Origin: Anaerotignum sp.
GTDB taxonomy: Bacteria > Bacillota > Clostridia > Lachnospirales > Anaerotignaceae
Assembly: GCA_020024255.1 (NCBI GenBank)
Contig: JAHHTX010000020.1
Coordinates: forward strand, 1-26,237
Direction: 5' to 3'
DNA length: 26,237 nucleotides
Below the pieces are notes generated by a model. It saw only the letters and a program-made list of their open reading frames with translations. It did no database searches and was not told the DNA's origin. A program made the position numbers and the translations under genes. This document shows positions 7,742 to 15,396 of the stretch, in pieces (positions within the stretch are counted from its first letter, which is position 1; each line of letters starts with the position of its first letter).

Positions 7742-8560
7742 TTATTCAGCTGTAATATATTTGTCTACAATAGACTGAATGGTTCCATCTTCTTTCAGTT
7801 CTTTCAAAGCAGTGTTTACTTTTTCTGTCAGTTCACTGCCTTTTGCAAGACCGATTGCATAATCTTCATTGGTATAGTCTGTATCCAAAACCTTCAGCCC
7901 TTCTGTTGTATTAACGAAAGATTTTGCAGGTTCTTTATCCATGATAATGCAATCTACTTTGTCTGCCAAAAGTGCATTTACAGCATCGCCGTATTTTGTG
8001 TAACGCTCTACTGTACCAAGTCCTGCTTCTTCAATATCACCTGTTGCCAATACATCACCAACGGAAGCTGTCTGTACACCTACTGTATGATTTGCACCTT
8101 CTTTTGTCAAAGCCGCAACATCTGTCAGCTTTGCACCTTCTTTTGTCAAAACAACCTGTACGCCTGTTGCATAACTGTCTGTAAAGTCTACACTCTTTTT
8201 CCGTTCTTCGTTTACCGTAAGACCTGCCATGGCAATATCTGCTTTTCCAGATGCCACAGAAGGAATGATGGAATCAAAAGACATATCTTCAATTTCCAAC
8301 TCATATCCCAGTTTATCTGCGATTGCCTGTGCAACTTCTGCATCTATGCCCACAATATCCTGACCATCGTAAAATTCATAAGGAGGGAAATCTGCACTGG
8401 TTGCCATAATCAGTGTATCCTTTTCTCCGCTTTCTTCTGTTGCTGCTGCATCTTCTTTGTTTTGTTCTTCTGCCGGTGCACCACCGCATCCTGCCAATGC
8501 CGCTGCCATAGTCAATACCATTGCACCTGCAAAAATGCTTTTCAACTGTTTTTTCATCAT
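7742..8560 (-). CDS. amino acid ABC transporter substrate-binding lipoprotein (first paralog)
   Basis: A 272-residue extracellular receptor (family 3 solute-binding protein). The N-terminus is a lipoprotein signal: lysines, a hydrophobic stretch, then the lipobox LAGC with the cysteine near residue 25. The mature part has the family signatures FPPYEF, IVGIDAEVAQAIADKLG, SGKADIAMAG and VNEERKKSVDFTDSYATG, and ends in GTIQSIVDKYI. The ATG at 8560 or the one at 8557 could be used; GGGAGGAG serves both. It is a clear paralog of the next receptor gene and carries its own promoter. Compared with that paralog it has GDVLATGDIEEAG and a different hinge loop, so the ligand may differ. Confidence 0.93.
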   Translation of the reverse strand: MMKKQLKSIFAGAMVLTMAAALAGCGGAPAEEQNKEDAAATEESGEKDTLIMATSADFPPYEFYDGQDIVGIDAEVAQAIADKLGYELEIEDMSFDSIIPSVASGKADIAMAGLTVNEERKKSVDFTDSYATGVQVVLTKEGAKLTDVAALTKEGANHTVGVQTASVGDVLATGDIEEAGLGTVERYTKYGDAVNALLADKVDCIIMDKEPAKSFVNTTEGLKVLDTDYTNEDYAIGLAKGSELTEKVNTALKELKEDGTIQSIVDKYITAE

Positions 8561-8638
8561 AAATCTCCTCCCATGCACAAAATCAAAATCCTTATTCAAA
8601 TTCTTATCCGTCAAAATTCATTTGTATTTCTATTTGGA

Positions 8639-8667
8639 ATTATACTTTGTGTCTGCATAAAATGCAA
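8639..8667 (-). promoter_or_regulatory. promoter with palindromic operator of the first receptor gene
   Basis: Minus strand: TTGCAT (8662-8667) as -35, 17 bases, TATAAT (8639-8644). The 13-bp palindrome TGCATTTTATGCA (8654-8666) covers the -35 and part of the spacer. The same arrangement stands before the second paralog. A repressor at this position would block RNA polymerase. The rest of 8561-8855 shows no gene and no clear terminator for the upstream receptor gene. Confidence 0.75.
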
Positions 8668-8855
8668 TGCCAATCTTTCACTATAAATCGGATTTTTTTC
8701 ACTGTATTTTTATTCGGATTGCACACACTGTTTATACAACCTCTCCATACACACCCATATATATCGCCATTGCATTTTTTTACACTGTCCTCTCTGTATT
8801 GGCTTAGCTTCAATTTTCCGGTATAGCCTTTATACAATTATACATATCGGTATAT

Positions 8856-9668
8856 TTATTCAGATACAATGTATTTGTCAATAATAGACTGGATAGTACC
8901 GTCCTCCAAAAGTTCCTGCAATGCACCATTTACTTTTTCTGTCAGTTCACTATCTTTTGCAAGACCAATGGCATAATCTTCTTTTGCATACTCTGTATCC
9001 AAAACATACAGACCTTCATTCTTTTCTGCATACGCTTTTGCTGCTGCACCATCCATAACGATGCAATCTATTTTATTTGCAAGAAGTGCATTGATCGCAT
9101 CACCATATTTAGTATACCGTTCTACTGTACCTAAACCTTTTGCTTCAATATCTGCTGTGGTAAAAATGTCTCCTGTTGTTGCTGTCTGTACACCAACAAT
9201 AGTATTTGCTCCTTCTTCAAAAAGCTGTTTTACATCTGTCACTTTGGAACCTTCCTTTACCAACACAACCTGTACACCTGTTGCATAAGTATCTGTGAAA
9301 TCCACACTCTTTTTTCTTTCTTCATTGACAGTCATGCCTGCCATGGCAATATCTGCTTTTCCGGATACCACAGAAGGGATAATAGACTCAAAGGACATAT
9401 CTTCAATTTCCAATTCATATCCCAGTTTATCTGCGATTGCCGCTGCAATTTCTGCATCGATACCCACAATCGTCTGCCCTTCCCAGTATTCATACGGAGG
9501 GAAAGCCGCACTCGTTGCCATAACCAATGTTTCCTTTTTTTCGCCTTCCTTTGCTGCCGCATCTTCCTGACCTGTGCCTTCTGTCTGTGTACCGCCACAG
9601 CCTGCCAATGCTGCTGCCATCGTTAATGCCATTGCACCTGCCAAAATGTTTTTAAAATATTTCTTCAT
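8856..9668 (-). CDS. amino acid ABC transporter substrate-binding lipoprotein (second paralog)
   Basis: A 270-residue family 3 receptor with a lipobox cysteine at residue 24 (LAGCGG). It shares long identical stretches with the neighbouring receptor, including LGYELEIEDMSF, ADIAMAG, VNEERKKSVDFTD and DSELTEKVN-type segments, so the pair arose by tandem duplication. They differ in the linker after the lipobox, in the ligand-site segment after DCI(V/I)MD (GAAAKAYAEKNEG here, KEPAKSFVNTTEG in the other), and around IFTTADIEAKG. It is the first gene of the transporter cluster as transcribed. GGGAGG lies 8 bases before the ATG. No ATPase or permease is paired with it separately, so both receptors probably feed one translocator. 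Confidence 0.93.
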   Translation of the reverse strand: MKKYFKNILAGAMALTMAAALAGCGGTQTEGTGQEDAAAKEGEKKETLVMATSAAFPPYEYWEGQTIVGIDAEIAAAIADKLGYELEIEDMSFESIIPSVVSGKADIAMAGMTVNEERKKSVDFTDTYATGVQVVLVKEGSKVTDVKQLFEEGANTIVGVQTATTGDIFTTADIEAKGLGTVERYTKYGDAINALLANKIDCIVMDGAAAKAYAEKNEGLYVLDTEYAKEDYAIGLAKDSELTEKVNGALQELLEDGTIQSIIDKYIVSE

Positions 9669-9730
9669 GACAAATTCCTCCCATCTGGTATTTCATTTTC
9701 TGCATTTCATCTGCTGTACTTCATATTGGG

Positions 9731-9759
9731 ATTATACTTTTTGTTTGCATAAAATGCAA
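9731..9759 (-). promoter_or_regulatory. promoter with palindromic operator of the second receptor gene
   Basis: Minus strand: TTGCAT (9754-9759), 17 bases, TATAAT (9731-9736). The perfect 15-bp palindrome TTGCATTTTATGCAA (9745-9759) overlaps the -35. An ATAGTGAAA-like stretch upstream is also shared with the other receptor promoter. The remaining bases to 9920 are AT-rich, with no gene and no convincing terminator for the CLC gene. Confidence 0.78.
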
Positions 9760-9920
9760 TATCAAAATTTCACTATGAATTTTTTATTTTATCCATTTTT
9801 TTATTTATTTTGCACAGTTATCGGCTTTTTTTCACATTTTTCATTATTTTTATGGGACTTGTTTTCCTATTTTACATTTGTCATTTTACATTTTTATTCA
9901 TATATTCATCATAATATACA

Positions 9921-11192
9921 TCAATGTACATTTCTGTTGATAAATTTCGGTTGTATTTTGGAATACATAATTTTCTGTTCCGTATACAAGCCATAATAGC
10001 CGGAAAGCATATAGCTAACCGCACAAATCAGTGCAAAATATCCTATTCCGTTCATCCCAAAAAGTTCCAAACAAAGGACAAGAGATGCCATGGGGCAGTT
10101 GCTTACACCACAAAATAATGCTGCCATACCTAGACCTGCGGAAAAAGAAGGCGGCAGTCCCAAAACAGTTCCCATAAAGCAACCAAAGGTTGACCCAACA
10201 AAAAGGGTAGGGACAATTTCTCCCCCTTTGAAACCTGCACCCAAAGTGAGTGCTGTCATGATGATTTTCAAAAGAAATGCCTCAGGCTTTACTTCTCCAC
10301 CGATTGCACGTGTGATGACGTCCATGCCTGCACCATTATAATCCTTTGTCCCCAAAATCACAGTCAATATCACCACAATGCAGCCTCCGGCAAATACACG
10401 CAAATACGGATTCTTAAAATATCTTTTATAACAAAATCCAACTGTTTCCATGGTAAGGCAGAACAGCACACTCACAGCAGCACAAAGGGCACCCAAAATG
10501 CCCACTAACCAAGCTGTCCTCAGCTGCATTTCCGGTACGTCCATAAGTGTAAACGCAGTGGGTGCAATCCCAAACTTTCCTGCCAGCCCCGAAGCCACCA
10601 AAGATGATACAATGCAGGGAACCAATGCCGAATAATGCATCACCCCCACTGTAATGACTTCCATAGAAAAAATTACTGCCGCAACCGGTGTACCAAATAA
10701 AGCGGAAAAGCCTGCACTCATGCCGCACATCGTAATAATGCGCTCGTCTTTTTCGTTCATTTTCGCTTCTCGACCCATTGCTGAGGCAATGCTGCCGCCG
10801 ATTTGTAAAGCCGCTCCTTCTCGCCCTGCCGAACCGCCGAACAGATGGGTTATCACCGTACTGATAAAAATCAAAGGGGTTGTCCGTAGTGTAATGGCTT
10901 CATTGGAACGAACTGCAGACAAAATAAAATTTGTGCCTTTATCTTTTTCCATATGTAACAAGTGATACAAAAGAATAATCAATAAACCGGCAATAGGCAG
11001 CACATAAATAACAACAGGATGTGCTGTACGAAATTTCGCTGCCCAATCCAATGTCATATGAAACACAATGCCCACTGTCCCGACAACCAGCCCGACCACT
11101 GTTCCAATAAATGTCCAGACAAAAAAGACAAAAAGACCCTTTCCTCCGCTCTCTATACTTTTCTGCCATTCCTGCAATTTTTCACCCAACAT
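9921..11192 (-). CDS. CLC-family anion transporter, probably CLC-F type fluoride/proton antiporter
   Basis: A 423-residue membrane protein of the CLC superfamily without a C-terminal CBS pair. The GREGP motif of chloride CLCs is GREGA here (123-127, gating Glu125). The usual GSGIP position reads GTNFI (86-90), without the chloride-binding serine. The later GxFxP motif reads GGEIVP (323-328). The C-terminus has SGYYGLYTEQ. From family knowledge, loss of the GSGIP serine, GREG followed by a non-proline, and GGExxP are traits of the fluoride-exporting CLC-F branch, so that is the better guess than a chloride channel. GGAGGGG precedes the ATG. I found no fluoride riboswitch in the short leader. 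Confidence 0.85.
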   Translation of the reverse strand: MLGEKLQEWQKSIESGGKGLFVFFVWTFIGTVVGLVVGTVGIVFHMTLDWAAKFRTAHPVVIYVLPIAGLLIILLYHLLHMEKDKGTNFILSAVRSNEAITLRTTPLIFISTVITHLFGGSAGREGAALQIGGSIASAMGREAKMNEKDERIITMCGMSAGFSALFGTPVAAVIFSMEVITVGVMHYSALVPCIVSSLVASGLAGKFGIAPTAFTLMDVPEMQLRTAWLVGILGALCAAVSVLFCLTMETVGFCYKRYFKNPYLRVFAGGCIVVILTVILGTKDYNGAGMDVITRAIGGEVKPEAFLLKIIMTALTLGAGFKGGEIVPTLFVGSTFGCFMGTVLGLPPSFSAGLGMAALFCGVSNCPMASLVLCLELFGMNGIGYFALICAVSYMLSGYYGLYTEQKIMYSKIQPKFINRNVH

Positions 11193-11241
11193 ATATTTCC
11201 CCTCCTATATTTTTCTTCGGTTTGCTCTTTTGGAATCACAG

Positions 11242-11271
11242 AACCCTCTGCGATTATATACTATTCTGCCG
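11242..11271 (-). promoter_or_regulatory. probable promoter of the CLC gene
   Basis: Minus strand: TTGCGG, an 18-base spacer and TATAAT, about 50 bases before the ATG. The implied leader is too short for a full fluoride riboswitch. The rest of the 11193-11490 gap holds only this promoter and the lgt terminator. Confidence 0.5.
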
Positions 11272-11419
11272 AAAAACCGCAACCTGTTTTCCGGATTTAC
11301 AGAAATCCTGTTCTGCCAAAACGATGACTTGCCCAGTGTATAAGGAATTATTTCATTATATCTTATATCTCTATTGCCTGTTGTTTCAAATGACAAAAAA
11401 GAGATTTTTTGAACGATAT

Positions 11420-11458
11420 AAAAAATTAACGGCTTGGCATATTCCACCAAACCGTCAA
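11420..11458 (-). terminator. terminator of the M16 peptidase-lgt operon
   Basis: Minus strand: TTGACGGTTTGG (11447-11458) pairs with CCAAGCCGTTAA (11426-11437), 12 bp including two G-U pairs, with a 9-base loop and then TTTTTTA. It lies about 30 bases past the lgt stop. Confidence 0.8.
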
Positions 11459-11490
11459 TTCTTTTTTGCTCTTCATTCATCGACTTCTTT

Positions 11491-12357
11491 TTATGATATC
11501 GTATGTTTCAATTCTGCTTCTTTTTTTCTGCGGTAGAAATATAGGATAACTGCCACCACAATCAAAACCGCTGACAATGCCTGTGAAACAGGAATACCGG
11601 CAATCAAAAGCTGGTCTGTTCGCAGTCCCTCAATCCAAACACGCCCTAAAGCATATCCAAAAAGATATGTGGCAAAAATCTGCCCGTCAAATTTTCTTCT
11701 GGACAGCAAAATCAAAAGTATAATCAATATCACAAAATTCCATGCAGATTCATACAGAAACGTAGGATGCACCTGAATATACTTAATGCCGTCTACTGTC
11801 ACCAAGTTATCCAATATTCCCTGTGTCAAATCTGCTGCCCGCACCTGTGAAAGCTGATAACGCATGGCAAAAAGTCCGTCTGTATAGCCACCAAAGGCTT
11901 CTCTGTTGAAAAAGTTTCCCCATCTGCCCAACATCTGCCCCAATATCAAACTCGGAGCCGCCGTATCTGCCAAAAGCCAGAAGTTTTTCTTTTTCACTTT
12001 ACAATATACAATCGCTGTCAAAACACCTCCAATAATGGCACCATAAATGGCAAGACCACCTTCTCTCAGTGCGAATATCTTCTCTGGGTGCTGACTGTAA
12101 AAATCCCAAGAAAAAATAACATAATATAATCTTGCTCCAATAATAGAAAAAATCATCGCATAAATGACAAAATCCACATACATATCCGGATCTTGTCCTG
12201 TTCTCTTTGCTTCATATATTGCCAGAAGCACGCCCAGTATAACGCCTAAACCAATGACAATACCATACCAATAAATATCCTGACCTGCAATAGTAAATGC
12301 AGAACGGCTCAAATGTTCTATTTTTATCCCCAAGTTTGGAAACCAGATTTCAGGCAT
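11491..12357 (-). CDS. lgt: prolipoprotein diacylglyceryl transferase Lgt
   Basis: A 288-residue integral membrane enzyme that attaches diacylglycerol to the lipobox cysteine, the first step in making lipoproteins such as the two receptors encoded nearby. Family marks are GGLAIYGAIIGG in the first third, the signature GRWGNFFNREAFGG in the middle (with the Asn and Arg residues of the active site), and HPTFLYESAWN, followed by the last helices and a basic tail RRKKEAELKH. It follows the catalytic M16 peptidase gene by 19 bases, and GAGGGG precedes the ATG, so it belongs to that operon and is its last gene. Confidence 0.96.
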   Translation of the reverse strand: MPEIWFPNLGIKIEHLSRSAFTIAGQDIYWYGIVIGLGVILGVLLAIYEAKRTGQDPDMYVDFVIYAMIFSIIGARLYYVIFSWDFYSQHPEKIFALREGGLAIYGAIIGGVLTAIVYCKVKKKNFWLLADTAAPSLILGQMLGRWGNFFNREAFGGYTDGLFAMRYQLSQVRAADLTQGILDNLVTVDGIKYIQVHPTFLYESAWNFVILIILLILLSRRKFDGQIFATYLFGYALGRVWIEGLRTDQLLIAGIPVSQALSAVLIVVAVILYFYRRKKEAELKHTIS

Positions 12358-12376
12358 ACTTTATCCCCTCTTCTTT

Positions 12377-13624
12377 TTAACGAATAACTGATAGAACCAT
12401 TTTATCTCGAATAACCGTATTTTGCAACAATTTTTCAATATCATTTTTTCTGAGTGTCTTTGCCTTGTGGAATACCTCGCCCAAATCTGCACCGTAGGAG
12501 AGCCAGTCAATCTGCGACATACCAAGCCCCTGCACCGATTGAAAGATGCGCAGACATCTTCCTATCATCTTCTTTTGTATGCGGATAAAGTCCTTCTCTT
12601 TGATACCATTTTCCTGCAATTTCTTCCATGCAGATAAAAGCTCCTCTGCCAGTTTCTCCGGTTTTTCCGTACTTCCCAAAAAAGCACAAAAACAATATCC
12701 GTCCCCTCTGTCATAAGTTTGTAAAAGCGGCTCGTCCAGCCATCTCTTTGTAAAAGCAGTTTCCTGAAATGGGCTGCTCTCTCCTGCCCACAAATCCATC
12801 AGCACCTCCATGGCAAGACGTTCCTGCACAGTGCCTTTTCCCGTAGGCAGTTTCCACCCTATTTGACACAAAGGGCGGCTCAACTTCATCGAACGTACCC
12901 GATACCGCTCTCCTATGCCTTCAGCCTCCTTTTCCCAAACTGCCTCTCCTGTTTTGCTTTTTGCTTTTACCGATTTTGCTTGTTCCATGACTTTTCGTAC
13001 ATGCACACCGCCACTAACCACAAGGGAAAAATTTTGAGGTAAATAAAAGGTATCATAAGCTTTTTGCAAATCTTCCGTTGTAATTTTCTCAACGGTTTTC
13101 GCTGTCCCTGCAACAGGGTACTGAATGGGATGATTTTTATACATCATATCCAGCATTTGTGCATAGACCACCCATTCAGGCATATCATCATACATGGCAA
13201 TTTCACTTTTGATAATCTCTTTTTCTCGCTGCACATCTTCCTTTTTAAAAACAGGATGCTGTACAAAATCAAGAAGAAGTGCCAAATTTTTTTCAAAATT
13301 TTCCTGACAGGTAAAATAATATACTGTTTTATTGGCATCTGTAAATGCGTTGGCAGATGCCCCCTGCTGTCCGAATCGCAAAAAGGCATCTCCCCATGCC
13401 TGCTGAAACAGCTTATGTTCGATAAAATGTGCAATACCAGCAGGAAACCGTTCTGTTTCACTTGCTCCTGTTTTTCGCAAACACAACGTATTTGCACCAA
13501 AGGGTACAACACAAGCAGCAAATTTTTCCTGATAGCCTTTTTTGGGATAACAGATACACTGCATTCCCTCTGCCGTTTTTTCATTAAAAATCAAATCTCC
13601 TGCTACTTTATTTAGCTGTTTCAT
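12377..13624 (-). CDS. M16-family zinc peptidase (YmfH-like, catalytic)
   Basis: A 415-residue M16 peptidase. It carries the inverted zinc motif HFIEH at 66-70 in the context GIAHFIEHKLF, and a glutamate in IIKSEIAMYDD about 70 residues later that fits the third zinc ligand. It resembles Bacillus subtilis YmfH. The adjacent gene encodes a paralog without the zinc motif, and the two overlap by 17 bases. This matches the general M16B design, in which a catalytic and a non-catalytic subunit form one clamshell. The substrate is unknown; some relatives process peptides or small bacteriocins. GGAGAGGAGAG lies 8 bases before the ATG, inside the upstream gene. Confidence 0.9.
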   Translation of the reverse strand: MKQLNKVAGDLIFNEKTAEGMQCICYPKKGYQEKFAACVVPFGANTLCLRKTGASETERFPAGIAHFIEHKLFQQAWGDAFLRFGQQGASANAFTDANKTVYYFTCQENFEKNLALLLDFVQHPVFKKEDVQREKEIIKSEIAMYDDMPEWVVYAQMLDMMYKNHPIQYPVAGTAKTVEKITTEDLQKAYDTFYLPQNFSLVVSGGVHVRKVMEQAKSVKAKSKTGEAVWEKEAEGIGERYRVRSMKLSRPLCQIGWKLPTGKGTVQERLAMEVLMDLWAGESSPFQETAFTKRWLDEPLLQTYDRGDGYCFCAFLGSTEKPEKLAEELLSAWKKLQENGIKEKDFIRIQKKMIGRCLRIFQSVQGLGMSQIDWLSYGADLGEVFHKAKTLRKNDIEKLLQNTVIRDKMVLSVIR

Positions 13625-14846
13625 CTGCTGTACTCTCCTCTCCTGTCAACACATAGCAAGTCTGTAAATGCAGTTTTTCTATGACTTGTAGGATGTCTTT
13701 TTCTCTCACCTTGGAAATTTCTTTCAAAAGTTCTGCAAGACTTCTGTTTCGTCCTGTCAAAGCTTCTTCTGCAGCAAAATCAAGCATACGTCCGGCATTC
13801 TCTGCAATTTTCTCGTATTCCCTTTGCAGACTTTGTACCGCTTGCCGAATATCCCTTTTTTGAATCCCATTTTCCATGGTTGTATTCCAAATCTTCATCA
13901 TTTCTTTTGCTGCCTTTCTGACATCTTTTGCTGCAAGTCCCACTTCTATAAAAAGCATTTCCGTAAGAGGCGGTACAAAAGAGCGTATTTCATAACAAAG
14001 TCCCAGTTCCTCTCGAATTTTCCGAAATAACAGCGAATTTCCGCCAACACCCAATATCTCATTCCATACCCTAAGAGCGGCACGTTGTTGTTGACCATCT
14101 CCCGTAAAAACCAAAATAAGCCTTGCCTGTGTTGCCTTCGTCTTTTCCCTAATCCATACAGGCGGACGGGAAAGACTTGTGTTTTTTTCTTCTTTCCAAA
14201 ATACCCCATCTTCCAAATCAAGGGATTTTTTCCACATCTGCAATGCCGTTCTTCCGTCTTTATCCCCACAAAAAAACAAATATACCCTGCTGTGTGTCAA
14301 TAGTTCATCATAAAAATTTCTCAAATCCTCTGTTGTAATATCATCTATATCTTCGATATATCCATCTGCACAAATGCCAATTCCGTTCTCTGCGGTCAGT
14401 TCTGCTGCACGCTGTCTTGAAAAGGCAGCTTTGTCATCTGCCAAACTCTCCAACCGCCTTTTCAACACCTCCTTCTGCCGCTTCAGTTGTTCTTCTGAAA
14501 AACTGCCTGCCTGCAGCAAAGAATGTCGTATAAGTTCCTGTAAAAAATTGGCTGCCTGTTCATGATCAATGTGTTTTAATACTTCAAGTGTGAAGGAAAG
14601 CAGTGCGTCCTCTCCCTTTTTCACAATGGAAATATCCCAAAATGCACCATACATTTCTTCCGCTTTTTCCTCCAGCTTTCTGCGGGAAGGAAATTTTTTT
14701 GTCCCTGTCTTCAGCACCTCAGAAAGCAATGCCAACTTTGTTGCATTTTTTCTGGTTAAGGGAACTTGAAAAAAACAAAGCCATGTATTTGTTTTGTATT
14801 TTTCCCCATCTAAATAAAACATACGCTGTCTTGTTTCTCCTGCCAT
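13608..14846 (-). CDS. M16-family peptidase homolog (YmfF-like, non-catalytic subunit)
   Basis: A 412-residue M16 homolog. Where a catalytic member has HxxEH, this protein reads GTKKFPSRRKLEEKAEEMYGA, so the zinc site is absent and the protein is probably a partner rather than an enzyme. The second half keeps the family's ILGVGGNSLLFRKIREELGLCYEI segment, which corresponds to the arginine-tyrosine region that positions substrate. It is the first gene of the operon with the catalytic peptidase and lgt. GAGGTG lies five bases before the ATG at 14846. No clear promoter is visible in the short space upstream. Confidence 0.88.
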   Translation of the reverse strand: MAGETRQRMFYLDGEKYKTNTWLCFFQVPLTRKNATKLALLSEVLKTGTKKFPSRRKLEEKAEEMYGAFWDISIVKKGEDALLSFTLEVLKHIDHEQAANFLQELIRHSLLQAGSFSEEQLKRQKEVLKRRLESLADDKAAFSRQRAAELTAENGIGICADGYIEDIDDITTEDLRNFYDELLTHSRVYLFFCGDKDGRTALQMWKKSLDLEDGVFWKEEKNTSLSRPPVWIREKTKATQARLILVFTGDGQQQRAALRVWNEILGVGGNSLLFRKIREELGLCYEIRSFVPPLTEMLFIEVGLAAKDVRKAAKEMMKIWNTTMENGIQKRDIRQAVQSLQREYEKIAENAGRMLDFAAEEALTGRNRSLAELLKEISKVREKDILQVIEKLHLQTCYVLTGEESTADETAK

Positions 14847-14875
14847 AATTTCACCTCATTTTCTATGCTTATGCT

Positions 14876-15148
14876 TTATTGTTGCCAAAATGGGCAAAAA
14901 AATCCCCGTCTTTCTTCTGCTTTATATCTTGTATTAAAGATAATCACGTCATCACCGTTATCGCTATTTATGGCAACCATGCAAATGTGCCATGAGCAGT
15001 CATCTTGGCAGAAAGATATATCGTGAGAATACGCACCGATTAGTCTGGCTGCTGTAATCCCTGTCCAGACCATAACCGTTGTACAGGGCAAAAAACAACA
15101 GAAGAGTAAATGGAACATAATCAAGGAAAAAGCCAGAAAAAATGCCAT
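14876..15148 (-). CDS. hypothetical protein, short, Cys-rich, possibly exported
   Basis: An open frame of 90 residues that I do not recognise. It opens with a hydrophobic stretch (MAFFLAFSLIMFHLLFCCFL) that could be a signal or anchor. The remainder is polar and has cysteines in FCQDDCSWHIC. The upstream AAGGA lies very close to the ATG. It stands between the DUF368 transporter and the M16 peptidase operon on the same strand. It may be a real small protein, a decayed gene or chance; if it is not real, the gene-free gap is about 550 bases. Confidence 0.35.
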   Translation of the reverse strand: MAFFLAFSLIMFHLLFCCFLPCTTVMVWTGITAARLIGAYSHDISFCQDDCSWHICMVAINSDNGDDVIIFNTRYKAEERRGFFCPFWQQ

Positions 15149-15396
15149 AATCCTTGAAAATCCCTATATCATTTTTTTGTAAAAGTTCCGTATGTATTGC
15201 GGAAAGAATTCTGCAATATACAAAAATAAGAGGTACTGTTATCTTTATCCCGATAAATTATCTCTATCGGAACCTCCACAATCGAGAATCTTTTACTTTA
15301 CACAATAAAGTAATACCTTCGTTTCATGGAGGAAACTGTACCCCATCTCATTCATTATACGCTATTCTGTTTGTTTCTTCCTTTGCAGAATCTGGC
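15149..15396 (-). other. gene-free spacer downstream of the DUF368 gene
   Basis: No supported gene. There is a small inverted repeat TTCCG/CGGAA (15186-15204), which on the minus strand runs into CTTTTAC, a weak terminator at best. A CCGATA/TATCGG repeat and a lone TATAAT on the minus strand (15353-15358) without a good -35 are also present. Confidence 0.4.

Noticed and set aside
7679..8686. 335-residue plus-strand frame opposite the first receptor gene
   Set aside because: Phe/Cys-rich composition typical of antisense reading; the minus-strand lipoprotein explains the region.
9745..9759. ArgR, CodY or TnrA site as identity of the palindrome
   Set aside because: Half-site and spacer do not match the known consensus of any of the three closely enough.
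11193..11345. Fluoride riboswitch before the CLC gene
   Set aside because: No sequence resembling its conserved core and the leader from the likely promoter is too short.
11205..11480. 91-residue minus-strand frame after lgt
   Set aside because: It runs through the lgt terminator and the CLC promoter and has no usable ribosome binding site.
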